DNA of 64,000 nt from Sipunculus nudus (taxonomy: Eukaryota; Annelida; Sipuncula; Golfingiida; Sipunculidae). The position numbers and the translations under genes were made by a program. The notes below the pieces were generated by a model. The model saw nothing but the letters and a program-made list of their open reading frames with translations. It had not been told where the DNA came from and ran no database searches. The stretch's first letter is position 1. Each line of letters opens with the position of its first letter. Of the stretch, positions 1-29,790 are shown in pieces. The stretch lies in NCBI GenBank assembly GCA_026874595.1, contig CM049311.1:18375676-18439675 (forward strand), written 5' to 3'.

Positions 1-576
1 ATTTCTTTAAATAGAGATTCTACACAGCTGATTTGTATGAAAACGGATCGTTTGTTTTCTGAGGCCTAAAAAGACTATTAAACAAAGGTTAATAACCACA
101 CGCATGTATATTTATCCCTCATTTGGTACCATTTGCAACTATGTGTCTCGGATTTTTAAGTGTTCTTCAATGTTGCCTTAGAATGGATAGAAATATTTCT
201 CACTCCTAAAATACATAAAGAAATTATCAGGAAATCTAGGGGAAAGAAACATACGTTACTTTCTCAAGGTTAATATATAGGAATTTACTTAATTTTGTCT
301 GTTGAATTGTAGTTTTAACACTTTTCTTGTCATTTGAAACACTTCTCGGACTTAAATAAGGATTTTAGAAAAAAAATATGATAAATAAGAAAATGCAAAT
401 ATTGAAATTTTTTTTTATATATAAATCACACAAAAAACCAAGTCAGGAGCTTATGATTTAGACTTCTGACTGCTTCAAAGTAGTATACATGTAAGGAAAG
501 ATATGGATGAAATATATAACTCATCTGCTTTGTATGTGCGAATTCACACTTTGTTCCCGCCTCATCAAGTACACAC
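1..576. other. No feature resolved
   Basis: AT-rich sequence without a reading frame or repeat structure that I could support. Confidence 0.3.
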
Positions 577-1765
577 TTAGGATGTATGAGTCATGCTAGT
601 ATCTGCGGGGAATGTCTCGATGTCACGCTTGGCCTGGCACACCTCTCGTGAGGCCTTGCTTATTTACTAAACATTGCCGTTTTAAAGTTTGATTCTGCCA
701 TTGCTTACCAATCGGTCAAGGTCATATTAATATATAAATATTATTGCATTCCATGACAGAAACTTCAGGTACAAGCTTTTCTTAAGGATTAATGTTTTCA
801 CAATGAATCAAGGATATTCAGTATACAGCCCAGTTAGAAATAAAGGCAAAATGTAAAAGAAAAACTGAACAAATTAACAAAGACTGTTTTTTGAAACAAG
901 GAGAGGATGACACAAAGGCCATACCTGCTTCATTTGTTCAGAAAGAAAGCCCCGGAAGGTGCTCCGGGTGGAGACAAGATTCATGTGTCAGCTGCCATGG
1001 GATACACATAGTGGACTGGTAGGATTCATGGACAAAGTTCTTCATTTTAGCTTCGGAAGCTGGGTTGGCCTCGGCAAACCATATGAAAAAGCCAGTTATT
1101 CTATATTTTATAGATTTTTCTAGTGGCCCGTCCAAGGTGGGTGGTTTTTCGGTTTCCCCAACCCCTACAGACTATAGTACGCCAACACCAAAGCCATAGA
1201 GTGCCATCTATCAGTTTAACTAGTTGTCAAATCCATAAAAAATAAATAAACTTTATTAAAAGATCAAACGACTTTATTTTCAGTTCATTGACTGCCGTTT
1301 ATTCTGTGATAGTATCTATAGATATATGCATGTTTGTGTTTGGTTTCAATATTAATGGGAAATATTGTTAAATAGTTAAAATCTTGAGATAACAAGTATT
1401 AGTGTACCTACCATTGAAGAAAATTTTGATTAAATTAATTTCAGAAGTGCTCTAGTGGAATTGAGCACTCTAGCTTTCTCTATGTTCATATGTGGGAACT
1501 CGAGGATACTGCGGCAATAAACGTCACTTTACAGTACAATTATGTTTGCGTATATAACAAGTTAGATGCCACACTTTGATAGGACCTGCAATACGCACGG
1601 ATAATCTTATTATTTCATGTATTTTCAGTGCTTTAGAAATAAAATTATCCTACCTTGGCGGGCCATAACTTGGTCAACTTTTGGTCCAGTGTCCCTCCGT
1701 GGGCAAGCGTTTTCACCTGGTGTCCCGAACCCGGATCAAGCAACCGGATGATTTAAACCGCTGAG
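577..1765 (-). pseudogene. Diverged exon set of unknown function, copy 1
   Basis: Minus-strand block that recurs, diverged, at 38277-39365. A leading exon ends at 1654 with an AAG|GTAGGA donor and can read HGGTLDQKLTKLWPAK. A terminal exon before a TAA at 577-579 can read VCQAKRDIETFPADTSMT. An internal open stretch at 938-1135 reads NPASEAKMKNFVHESYQSTM. The two copies keep the donor site and the pattern AKRxIxTFxxD. I do not recognise the family. It could be a decayed gene or an element that carries exons; copy 1 is the better preserved. Confidence 0.35.
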
Positions 1766-3165
1766 TAATCGTGCATAGACCTAATTAATAACTAGACCGC
1801 TCATGCCCCACTTTCTAGCAGACGATTTGGCGCCACTTCCGGCGGTGGCAGAACAGACGTAAACAAACACGCGTGCGACTGTCAAAGCAAACAAGATGGT
1901 GATATCCTGTCGCCCCGTTGGCTGCATTAACCGCCAAGGATCAATAAATTTTCTCAAATATATTTAATATATATAAGTTATGTTATAATATATTTAAGTT
2001 AATATGATAAAAGTTTAAGTGCACATTGTTAAGGCCAAGCAAACTTGTTCCAAATCTTATTATTTTATCAAATTACATTATTTGTTATAAAAAAATATTT
2101 TTTAGATTTTACATAAAATGAGCCCAGTTCTTAAAGGAATTACACTTTTTCTAAAAATTTAAAAAAACTAAAACATTAGATTGTGTGATTAATTCAAAAA
2201 CTATTGGTACATCTATCAGCACTTTCAACTCGGTTGTGATGTCACACACTGGGAAATTTTTCAGCACAGAATAAAAAACAACATGCAGTACTAGATCTGA
2301 GTTGTTGGTAAAATTCAGTCCATGATGTCACATGTGTACCAGCCAATCAAATAAAGGCAAAGGTTGGGATCTGGATGAAATCCTCCATTCACTCAACAAT
2401 AAAGCCAAATAAGCTTTGTAATTGAAATTCTGTCTAATCAAAGGGCACACATGCCATGACAGTCAAAATTTCTCACCTGCCACAATTGGGCCCTCCTCCA
2501 CCAAGCCGTTCCTGGGTCTAACCTGCTAAAATACAGAAAAGAGCACCTTATTTTACTGGTCATGCCATGACTTGAAAAACATGTGGTCCGATATTGTTTA
2601 CTTCGCCATCTTGTCTCTAGATCCGCACTGAATGTACCGCTTCATGTCAAGCAAATATTCTCAATTTTAAATCTCATTATATAATCATATAACATAATTG
2701 GTTATGAAAAAATATTAATATAGATTTTACACAATGAGACCAAACGCATTTAAAACGACAAAACAGCCGATCAAAATGACGTGTTATACCATAACCACTC
2801 ATCTTGTTGCCACACCAGCTTATGAAAATAGCGTTCAGGTTGAAATGTAATGACTAATATTTCAGATATAAGGTTAACTTAAAAATATGAAACTAAATAA
2901 GATGAAAAAAAAACACGTACATGACGGGTACAGCTGATTATTATGCAACTAGAGAATTCTTCTTTAAATATTTTAATTATAAATGTTATTAATAATTTGT
3001 TCATAAGGTTAATATATTTTACCGTTTTGATTAATAGTATAATGTTCTTTTTGTATCAAAATAATATATATATTTTACTCATGTTATTATTTTAGTATTA
3101 GAATTTGTCAAATTATTATCTTTTTTTTTGTAAATAATTTTATAAATATTTTTTTAATAAAGGAT
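1766..3165. other. AT-rich intergenic sequence with a diverged direct repeat
   Basis: No coding signal. A stretch around 2036-2120 resembles 2649-2745: both run through AAATCT-ATTA into a TTTTACA-AAAATGAG-like core. This suggests two old copies of one AT-rich element. Confidence 0.35.
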
Positions 3166-3376
3166 GGGTTCATTGCCTGTTGATGGCACTGTGTATTGAA
3201 TGAGGATGAAGGTATTCATACGATAAGGATGTATGTTATTATTAACCTGTCGTTAAGACATTACAGCGAATCTCTGAGGTTCAATGAGATTACCCCATTA
3301 TGCCATTGAAGCACCGGCGGGGTTCGAACCAGGGACCTTCAGCTTCGAGATCCAACGCCTTAACCACGTCCTACCA
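3165..3376 (-). repeat. tRNA-derived SINE
   Basis: Read on the minus strand, 3374 to about 3301 resembles a tRNA. There is an A-box-like GTGGTTAAGGCGTTGGATC and, about 35 bases on, a B-box GGTTCGAACCCCGCC. These are RNA polymerase III internal promoter elements. The sequence then continues without an acceptor-stem pair into an unrelated AT-rich body ending near 3165. A real tRNA would close the stem, so a SINE head is the best reading; it resembles the Ser/Leu tRNA class. Confidence 0.6.
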
Positions 3377-3379
3377 TAT

Positions 3380-6095
3380 ATTCTTGATATAATTTAGATT
3401 ATTCTATATTAAGATATTTCTATATAAATACTTATAAATATTACAGTTATTATATTTTAGTGTGCTTGTATTCTACATAACCATAACAACTCAATAACAT
3501 TTAAAGATTTTCTAAGGCAAAGCCAATTCAATATTATATAAAAAAAGGTTTTATAATAAGTCATAAAATATGGCATAAATACGGAAATAAAATTATGAAA
3601 AGGACTGGAATTTTCTAAATATACATTTTTTCTTTTGGTACAAAGCTGACACTCTGTTGCTTTTCAGTTGGCTTGGAAACTTATCATCTGGACCTGGGAT
3701 GTCATCTCAGGCTCTAGACATGTTGAGAACTACACGGAAATAAGATCCACATGTAGCGGGTCCAAAGGCCACCCCTTGACCTGTAACATCTCTCATTTTA
3801 TTGTTATCTTTTCCTATTTATTCGATTTTCAATGAGGCGCATTTTCACCATGTTACATATTATTGAATTGAATGTTTGGACTTCATACCCGAATTTTGAA
3901 GGATTGTAAGTATTAAGGATGGCCACATGTTAACCCGAATCCCCATAAAATTGAATACATTATGCAAAGACATTTAAGAGAATAGTAGTTCAGGAAAAGA
4001 AAATCCTCATAATCTTTGTAAAAGGTGCCTTAAAATTTTCTCTTTACTTTGCATATTTTTTTAAATATTCCCCTAATAGGGAGGGGGCAGCCCCTCCCAT
4101 ACTCTCCCGTATGTAAATATAATTAACTTTAATGAAAACATGGCTCTAAATTTTATTAATATATTCCATAAGGTGAAATATATTACGTAATTATATATAA
4201 CTATTATATTTACAAAACAAAAATTAAAGAACTTAGTTTTTATCATACCCATCAACCGCCAATTCAATATTAGCGCCCTTCTGTTCTCATATATCTGAAT
4301 CCGCCACTGAAGCGGTGCAATGATTGACGGCATGTCAATCAAGAAACACGTTGGCTGGGATCCTAAATTTAAACAAATGGTAGGGCATTTTGACTTAGGC
4401 TTGGGATCTCTTGATCATGAAACTAGAGAGAGGTGTAGGACATTCTTGGTGCAGGGTTGAAGGGATACTGTAAGGTTAGTCAATGGCATTTCAGCATATG
4501 TTCAGTCCAAACTTGTAATATCAGCATGTGTTGCCTCTATGGTGTTGGTATAAGATTTGTTACCTTGGTGATGAACGGACATCCTACAAACATTAAGATG
4601 GCTGCTGTTCTTGGCTACAGCGTAAATCATCATTCCATAATTAGTGTATTTCCACATCCGGCTGATATTTTTTCTTTGATGCATGTCACCTATTAAAAAA
4701 TGTGAGAAATTACTTTTTTTGTCCTACAAGAGGTAACAGAACCGTCATTTGGTACTGCAAGGCGGGATGACAATTCCAGGTTGAAGAAACTGAAGCAGTC
4801 CAAGGGTTTAAGTGTAGCCAATAAATAAACGACAAACGTTCAATTCAACAGACAGAAAATGGTAAACTATCAGCTCAGAGAATAGGTGCACCAGTTACAA
4901 AGGCATTTTAATATGCAACCTCAGAAACTATCAAATTTTAATAACTTTAAGGGAATTATCAAGTTCATATGATTACTTCTTCATTTAATTGATAAGTTAA
5001 GAGCAGAAGCGCTTCGTGTTTAGATTAAATCAAGTGTTCCCTTCTGAAGATGAAGACAATTCTCTGTAACCTTAAATATATGGCTGGAAACAGAGTATGT
5101 ATTGGCAAACGGAAGCTTAACATGGCCATTTTGAGCTGCTGTTTTCGTCCATAAGGAGTTATGGTGGCTGGAATAATAATACCTCTGTATTATAGTTTTC
5201 CAGTGCTTACGTTGTGTTGCTTAGTCATTCAGGTGTGAGTATTTCTGGTAATGTGAAAACTAATTGTATTGCTCAGGATCCCACATCCGCCCTTAATGTT
5301 GAGGCAGTAGCAAACGGTACAACGTGTCCTGGCCCCACCTTAAGCGATGCTCTTTATGACTAAACGTATATTTCTAATGTCATTCAGTTGAACACATTTG
5401 TAGAAGGCATTATCCCATATACCATTAGATGGGTGGTTCGTCATGTTGCAGAAGAGATCTCCTGCCAAGAATGTTTACAGGCCCTTTGTGCAAAACACAG
5501 GAGGACCTAATAGTTTTTGTCTGGTTTGCTTCAGCTTAAAAATAATTAGGCGCTAGTCATCCCTTCAGATGATAAAATGAAAGTTCTCAATCACTGTGCA
5601 CGTGTTCTGAGGTACTCTGTTAATATTAAATATGTTAAGAATGCGCAGTGGGAGAAAATGACATAAATAAAAATTATTTGCTTGTTTGCCATCTGGACTG
5701 GTATCATCGTTTACTTGACCATTTTCTGGAAATTGCTAAAGGCCTTGATGCCCATTTATTTTCAATAATAAGTTTATTATTGAAAAAAGTCTTTCCTTAA
5801 GGAGATCCCACTCAGTAAAGTTTTCACATTAAACATCAGATGGAATTTCTTGCAGAGAGTCACGGACCAAAACAATTCTTTTTAAAAACCAATGACAAAT
5901 CAAAATGAACATTGTCAAATGACATTACAGAATCTCAGTTTTACGTCTCAATTTTAGATGATCATTATATTATGCTATTTATATATTTTTCGCATTGCTC
6001 CTGCAAAAAAAAATCAAGAAGAGAGGAATTTGCCAAAGGGTAGGTTCACATTGGAAGTGAGTCAGGTGAAAATAATGTTCCACAAGATCTACGAC
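3380..6095. other. Intergenic sequence, no gene seen
   Basis: Only short chance reading frames. About 4064-4311 looks like a non-autonomous element: its right end is the inverse of CAGTGGCGGATTCAG and its left end is a G-rich/C-rich palindromic stretch (GAGGGGGCAGCCCCTCCC). Confidence 0.3.
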
Positions 6096-6102
6096 TAACC
6101 AA

Positions 6103-7290
6103 GTGGCCCATGGACCATGACGCTCAGCTGAATCTGACATGTATTATAAGTATAAAATAACCTAATTTCAGGATTCAAGAGAGACTTGCCGAGGAATTCC
6201 CTGGACTTTTCAACAGAAATTTCCGAGGAACATGGATACAATTTGTAAGTAGTCTGTCTGGGTACTAAGATTAATATTTTTGGCCAATAGCTCACAGAAT
6301 ATAGCTTATTACGTCAACTTGAAGTTGTTTCAAGTTTCGAATAAGATTTGCCTAAACCTCCCTGGATGTTGCATTAGACGATTCTAGGCCTAACAGAACC
6401 GATTTGTACCCATCTGACATTCAAGGTGCTCATTTGACATCTATTCCTATAGCTCGCACAATATAGGTCATCATGACCTAATTTCAGGTTTTTAAGGAGA
6501 TTTGACTGGAACCTCCCTGGATGTCGCATTAGAAGATGCTAGGCCAAACAGATACGATTTCGGCCCACCTGACACATCAAGTTTTCAAGAAGATTCGTCC
6601 AGAACCTCCCTGGACGTTACATCAGAATATTCTAAGCCTAATTTAACAGATACAGTTTGTGCCCATCTGACATTCGGGGGGCTCATGTGATATATTTTTC
6701 CTATAGGCCGCAGACTATATGTCACAGTGACCTAATTTCATGTTTCCAAAGACATTCGACTAGGACATCCCAGAGTATTACGTTAGAAGATTCTAGGCCT
6801 AACAGATTTAATTTGTGCCCTATCTGACTATCTGGGTGCTAATATGATATCTTTTTCCTATTAATCGCAGACTATAGGTCACCATGACCTAATCTCAGGT
6901 CTCCTAGGAGATTTGGCGAGTATCTCCCTGGATGTTACGTTAGAAGATTCTAGGCCTTACAGATACCTGACGTTCGGGGAGGGGGGGGGGGCACATTCGA
7001 CATCTCTTTCCTTTTGGTCGCAGAATTTATGTCATCATGACTTAATTTCATGTTTCCAAGGATATTTGCTAAGGACCTCCCCGAATGTTACATTAAAAGA
7101 TTCTAGGCCTAATGAAATGAATATGTGCCCCATCTGACTGTCTGGATGCTCAAAATCATTTTTTTCGTCTAGTAGGTGGCAGAATATAGGTCACAAAGAA
7201 CTAATTTTAGGTTTCCAAGGACATTTGCCTGGGACGTCCCTAGATGTAGATTTAGAAGTTTCCAGGTATTACGGTAACGAATTGTGCCCT
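6103..7290 (+). repeat. 156-bp tandem repeat array, copy 1
   Basis: A recurring block (ACCTCCCTGGATGTTNCATTAGA, then TCTAGGCCTAACAGAT, TGTGCCCATCTGAC and a TAGGTCACNATGACCTAAT palindrome-like core) starts near 6354, 6510, 6601, 6763, 6919, 7074 and 7230. Spacing is about 155-162 except one short unit of 91. The array begins with a distinct leader (ATGGACCATGACGCTCAGCT) that also opens the array at 27873. Short open frames inside are by-products of the repeat. Confidence 0.8.
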
Positions 7291-10200
7291 GTTAACGGCC
7301 GGCCGGCAAGAAAGTCGAACTGCCGGACGGACGACCTACCAAGGGGGATCGCTATAGCTCAGATGACTTACAGTCAGCTTAGCTAAAACAAAAATTACAG
7401 GAAAAACAAAAAAAAACCTTGCTGCTACATGGTTTTTCACTGGTGAACAGGAACAGAGGAGAGCACTAGAACAAAAAGCATTAAAAAAATCTCTCATATC
7501 CCCCATCCTCCATATACAGCGCAAAGAGTCAGACTGCTCCTCTTTAAAATGATTCAAGACTGACCCCCAGCTAGACTGGCCCAGTCCATGAAATGGTTAA
7601 GTCTTAATTGTTGCCTCTGACAGAGAAATCAAACGTTCTTTCATGGTCTTGTTACGCTAAGTGCCGGTACTGCAACTCTGGCCCTCTTATTTCATGGACT
7701 GGTGAAGTACGGTTGGTCCGTGTATTCAGCGCCATACATCACCGCCTCGCTGAACTAAGGTCTTTCCCAGTGACGTCAGCACTATTTGCGGTCTTTCCAA
7801 GAAGCATGGTGGTTCATTTAGTCCGTGTGTTATTATACCTCATATATCGTATGCCACCCCTGTTTGACTGTCATAGCTGCTTTACTCTTGGAAAAACTAT
7901 AAAATAAAAAAAAATAAAACAAAATAAAACATGATATCTCTGTCAACTTTGACTTTCCCTTGATATTTTTATCTGAATATCGTACCGAGACCCGTACATA
8001 GACCTACTATTTGAAATATGAAGGACTCACGTTTTTCTTGTCGCGGAATCCACAACTGTGATAAGATCGCAGTTGTGGCCCCGACCTGTACACTTATAAT
8101 TGGTGTAACGGTGAAATTGTAGAAGGCATCAAACAACCCTAAAAGTGCTAAATTAACACATCAAAATACATCTGGGCGTGTCTTTGATAGTAAATTGGTC
8201 TTTCTGGCCCCATTAACACATTCTTCCCATAATATTTTAATGAAACATTATCCCCTAAGATCCTTGTTAGCCCGCCCTGATTTGAACATCACATACTTAT
8301 TAACTTGTTTTGAGCAGACGTTAGTCTACTCTTACCCTGCACTGTCCCCTATTTTCGCCCAACTTTTTCCAGTTCCAACAGCGATAATATTTGAGCAGGG
8401 TCCCAGCCTAAATCCCGTAACAAAGGACTGTGGGACAGTCCATACTATCATGGCGACTTCTTCTCGATGTAAAAAGTTATTCTCTTGGTTTAATTATGGA
8501 TGTGCATAATGATTATGGATGGCAACTCAGAATTACACTGGTGCTAGGACCTTTCGGAAGTTTTATAAAATATCCAAAGACAACGAAAAGGTAATTATCG
8601 CCTAAAAAGTCACTTATACGATTCCGAAGGGTCCCCCCTCTTCGGAACCTGACTGACTGACTGACTGAAGATGTTTTTTGCTTTGCCGAGCAGCTAGAGG
8701 TTGCTGCAGTCAAGACAGCGACCATGTGCGCTCCTTAAGCGTAATTTTGATGAGCCAATAGATGCCAACCAAGCCAACCAAGCCGAGCCAGCGAGAGCCG
8801 AGAGACCGCAACCGTTTTCCCAGTACCGGTGACCTGAAGAAAGCCACAGCACTCACACCCACAAAGGCAGAAGCAGCATGCATTCCCTCCACCGATCCCA
8901 GCAGCAGAGACCCAGGCATGTCAATCGAGAGCCAATCCGAACCATGAAATGACAGAGCTTCGAACGAATGCCATTTTATACTTGCAGTTTCTGCCATTTA
9001 GACAACATTAGCAAGTTTTTTCCTTTATAAGCATTCAGAACCATACACGGCTTTTTCATAAGGGTCCACCTCATGCGTTTTTCTAACTTTAACAACTGAG
9101 AGGGAAACAAATTTTTATTATGTAGGTAAGTAAAGATACTCTGATTGATACTGATAAATTAAGCCAATGCGACAAGTCAAGCTTTCCTGAATACGTGATT
9201 TCGCTGCGAATGTGGCCAAGCACAAGCGCGTGATTAGATCTGTTAATTGCTTGTCCTTCTGCCTAAAAATCTTGACGTAGTAATATGCAAATAAGAGGGA
9301 ATCGCCAGGTCATCAAAGAGCCTTGTGACTCTCTGATATGCAATATGCAAATAGCAGGGATTCACCCCCCCCCCCCCCCCCCCAAGCTTACTGGGCTTTT
9401 TCTGTAGCAAACACAAATACTAACGCCCTGGCAGGGCTAACCACCACCACCCCCCTCCATCAGTCTTACATACTCAAAAGTGCTCCATCCTTATACCTGT
9501 ATTACTATAACTTTTACTGCTACTAGAGTACCTGGTTAGAATTATTGCCCTAGTAACGGACGACAGGACGGAAAACCTACAAAGACAGTCGCAATAGCTC
9601 AGCAAGACTAGAGTCAGCTTACTCAAAAATTATAAACTTTTTCAATGTAATAAATACAGGTCATTCTTATGTTTGTAATGTTCTGTCCGTCTGCTTGTGC
9701 GTGTACTTGTTTATAAACATATTATAATTATAACCATGACCCACAAAAATGGCCGCGAAGGGGATGTTTCAGAATGTCCATTAAAAATAGGCGTTTTGTC
9801 ATTTGTCAGTGAAAGCTATTGTTTATGTGGCTTCAGGAAATCTGAGGTTTCTCTCACATCATCTTTTGTTTATATCTTGCGTCTTCCTTAGATAATTTTA
9901 AAGTTCTGCATTATTTGTATTAAATTCTAGAAACTTTTCCAAAATTTGGTTCATGCGTGACATTACAGAACTCGCACGCAAATTTGTTTACCTTCCCGTC
10001 TTGTCGTTTCATGAAGCGAAAGGCGATAGGCCATGGCGGCAATCATGAATATTATTGGATGTGCGGTCTAATTATTAGGTCTATGGTACATACCTCACGC
10101 ACAGCCAAATATATAACGTTACGTGACTTCCCGTGATTACGGTTTGTGTGACGCACTTTTCCACGTAACTATATCAGTGACAGGTCGGCCATTCAACAAA

Positions 10201-11542
10201 TTCCTAGAACTTGAGGCAACAAATATGTTCGTATTACCTCCGCCATGGGTTATGTTTATCCAATCGCCTACACAGAAGATCTCTACGCCAACGCGTTGAG
10301 GTTTATTTCAATCAGTGATCTATTAATGTCACTGAGTATGTGAAGCACAAATCTACTTAGTATTTTTGGGATATTTTAAATAATCTTCTAGCCCATCCCT
10401 TTTGTGACTGCAGGCGGGATGGCTTTATTCGATTTCGTTCAAACAAAGGGTATAATCTCAAAAAGTATATTTTTAGGGGGAATTTAACATACGCCGTCTG
10501 ATAACGCAAGCTATTTCTGTTAGCAGCGAACTCATGAAACACAAGCAGTGATGTTCATGCACGGTATGCTGAAGTTGTCACGTGCAGTTACTTAAAAGGC
10601 AGATTACGCCAGCATCACCAAATTATCTATAATGTTGTGCCAGGAGAGATGTTCATCTTCTGATTCCTTTATAAATATTATCTATACATGTATAAATGTA
10701 TATTATGTTATGATGTATGTCGTCGTTTTCGCACAAAAGCTTCATTTCATTTTTGACGCTGGTTTAACCATAGACATGCTTTTGTATTAATCGATTGTGA
10801 CTCGTTTTGTAACGTTATAGAACCACTCCGGCCAACATGGTTACCGGATTATTAACTAATGAAAATTGTCGCCATATCAACACAACAGAAAACATTTTTT
10901 TATATCAATCTTATCTATCTTAATCGATAGAAACATTTCAGGTTAATAATCCTACAATTTTCGGATGGGGGGGGGGGGGGGGGGAGACATCTCCAAAGTG
11001 TTCCTCGGCTTCTACTTGGAAGATCAGTCTTATGGTCACCAAACTCCGAAAATAAATTTCGACCTTGTGACAAGTCCTCGGAGCACTCTACTGTCCTATT
11101 TACGTGCACTTATCAGACTCTCTTTTCGCAAAAATTTGGAAACTGCTCTTGAGGCTGTTATTTTTTGTACAGATCGCAAGTTGCATGTCTGAATTACTAC
11201 TATGTATTATATGATAAATATCGTGCACTTCGAGAGGGCCGGCTTCCGTTATGATCAGTCCTTAAAATGTCCAGAGACCTTTTATTTATTCATATACGAT
11301 TTGCATATTTCTCTCTTCTTTTGTTACTCTCGCCGTTCTTTCCTTCTCTCTCCCTCCCTCTCTCCCTGATTCTCTCTCTACTTCTCTCCCTCTCTCTCTC
11401 CTCTCTCTCTCTTTCTATCTCTCTCTCTCTTTCTCTCTCTCTCTCCTTTTCTCTCTCCCCCTCTCTCTCTTATCTCTCCCTCTCTCCTATCTCTCTCATC
11501 CTCTCTCTCCCTCTCCTCCTTCTATCCTTCTCTCCTTCGCTC

Positions 11543-11579
<37 letters not shown>

Positions 11580-12667
11580 TCCCTCTCCCTCTTTCTCCCT
11601 CCCCCTCTCGCCCTTACTCTCCGTTTATCTCTCCGCCTGTCTGTCTGTCTCTCTCTCTCTCTCAACCTCTTTCTCTCCATCAACCTGCCTTTACTCCTTT
11701 GAACACGCTCTCAACGTGATCGATCGATATCGCCATCAAGATATGTGTCAATGTAAAACAACAAATAAAAAAAAAAAAAAACAACAGGACCATCCACAAC
11801 CTTTAATAAATGAATAAGAATAAACACCTTATGCACCCTTAAACATGTCATATACATTTGTAAATATAATGCTCATTAATGGAAGCGTACAAATAAATCA
11901 ATGTTAAACATTGATGTAAAATATTGAGACATTAAACTACTTGGCTAAATAGTGTTCAAATAGTAGTTGTTGAGATATTTCATCCATCAATATTTTATAT
12001 TTGAATAATATTTTAAATATAACAGCGTTTAGCATCCATCTTCAGCTGCAAGCTTCGTCACTTCCAGGATATACTGACACAACTTCCTGCGAAATGATGC
12101 GACATTCGAAGGAGATTTGTTGCACGGTGTCAATTTTTGCATGTCTAGAATTCCTTATTATTATGCAAGCTTTAGATGAAGTAATCCTATAAATAGAGAA
12201 AATTTCTTTTATTAAGATTATTTAAATGCCGAGATATAATATTAGAATATAATAACAATAATAGACGAATCTAATCATGTTTATTATACTCTTTATATAA
12301 AGATTTGATTTTACAATAGTTTAAACAAAATCAACTCTTTATCATTGTCCATATTCGATTTTGTTTTCCACGAAATCAAATGAAATTCTAACCATGGTCA
12401 CTATCTAATATTATAATAGCTTTCATCATCAAATAAATCAAGTGGTATTTATCGTTATCAATAACTGATGTTGAAATAGTTTTCACTAAATTAAATGGTA
12501 TTTTAAACTAGCGGTGTTTCAAATATAAATAATTAAGCTCCCGCTTCCCTTTAAGATGTACAGATTGAAACTATTTTCGGCAAGACTTTCCTGTATGCAC
12601 TATCGATAAAGTAATATTATGCATAGAAACTTATTTAAAGATGTCTGAACAAAGGGTATACATGACG
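7291..12667. other. Intergenic sequence downstream of the cellulase: repeat ends and low complexity
   Basis: No convincing gene. An element end at about 7315-7385 (GACGGACGACCTACCAAG, then ATAGCTCAG and CAGTCAGCTTA) recurs at 9555-9625. A short inverted pair AGTCCATGAAAT / ATTTCATGGACT lies at about 7585 and 7689; the second arm and its continuation recur near 31364. Poly-C lies near 9365, poly-G near 10970. Confidence 0.35.
11330..11690 (+). repeat. Polypyrimidine (CT)n tract, about 360 bp
   Basis: Nearly pure C/T on the plus strand, mostly CTCTCT with CCCTCT variants. It yields a long Ser/Leu-rich open frame that is a by-product of composition. Confidence 0.9.
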
Positions 12668-29137
<16,470 letters not shown>

Positions 29138-29639
29138 CTACAAAAAAATGAAAATGTACAAAAGGTACAACATTAGGGCTAATAGGGCTAAGAACTGAAT
29201 GGAACTTTGTACAGAACTCTCTGTATGCCTCCAAAAAAGACAAAGGGAAAATATCCTCATATTTGGTCTGTATTTAGATAAGATAACATGATAGTTGCTT
29301 TATAGGGCTGCGTTTTCATTAGAATATCTGCATTTCATAATCTTATTCTAGTAAAATTTGCTTCCAAGTGGATATGAAGTTAATATTAAGATGACAAAGT
29401 CCAGCAGAAAAAAAAAACTATCAAAAGTATATTTAATAGTATGACAATTTTATTTAGCGGACCCGGGTATGCAACCGTGTCCACTACCCAAAATAAAGAT
29501 GCGTTTCATGTGATCAGTTCAATCGCTTTTAACCTTATCGAGACACCTAGATCAAGAAATACACCAATTTTTATAACGCACGTTATGTTTGGCGAATTAA
29601 TCACTGTGCTCTCTCCCTCTCTCTCGCATACATATATAT

Positions 29640-29647
29640 TTATATAG

Positions 29648-29705
<58 letters not shown>

Positions 29706-29790
29706 TGTAAAATTCTCCTAAGCCGGACACTCAAGGGACTGGAGGATTTTTCCTGTTGTCCTGTTTAGAGGAGTTCGGCATATTATGTCT
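29640..29790 (+). repeat. (AT)n microsatellite and adjoining MITE fragment
   Basis: AT run to about 29704, then TACTGTAAAATTCTCCTAAG, GGACACTCAAGGGACTGGAG and GTTTAGAGGAGTTCGG, the same family as 27364-27565. Confidence 0.6.

Noticed and set aside
3301-3374. Functional tRNA gene
   Set aside because: A and B boxes are present but the acceptor stem does not close and there is no plausible anticodon arm, so a SINE head is more likely.
11267-11719. Long Ser/Leu-rich open frame of about 150 codons
   Set aside because: It is the direct translation of the (CT)n tract; no start context, domain or splice support.
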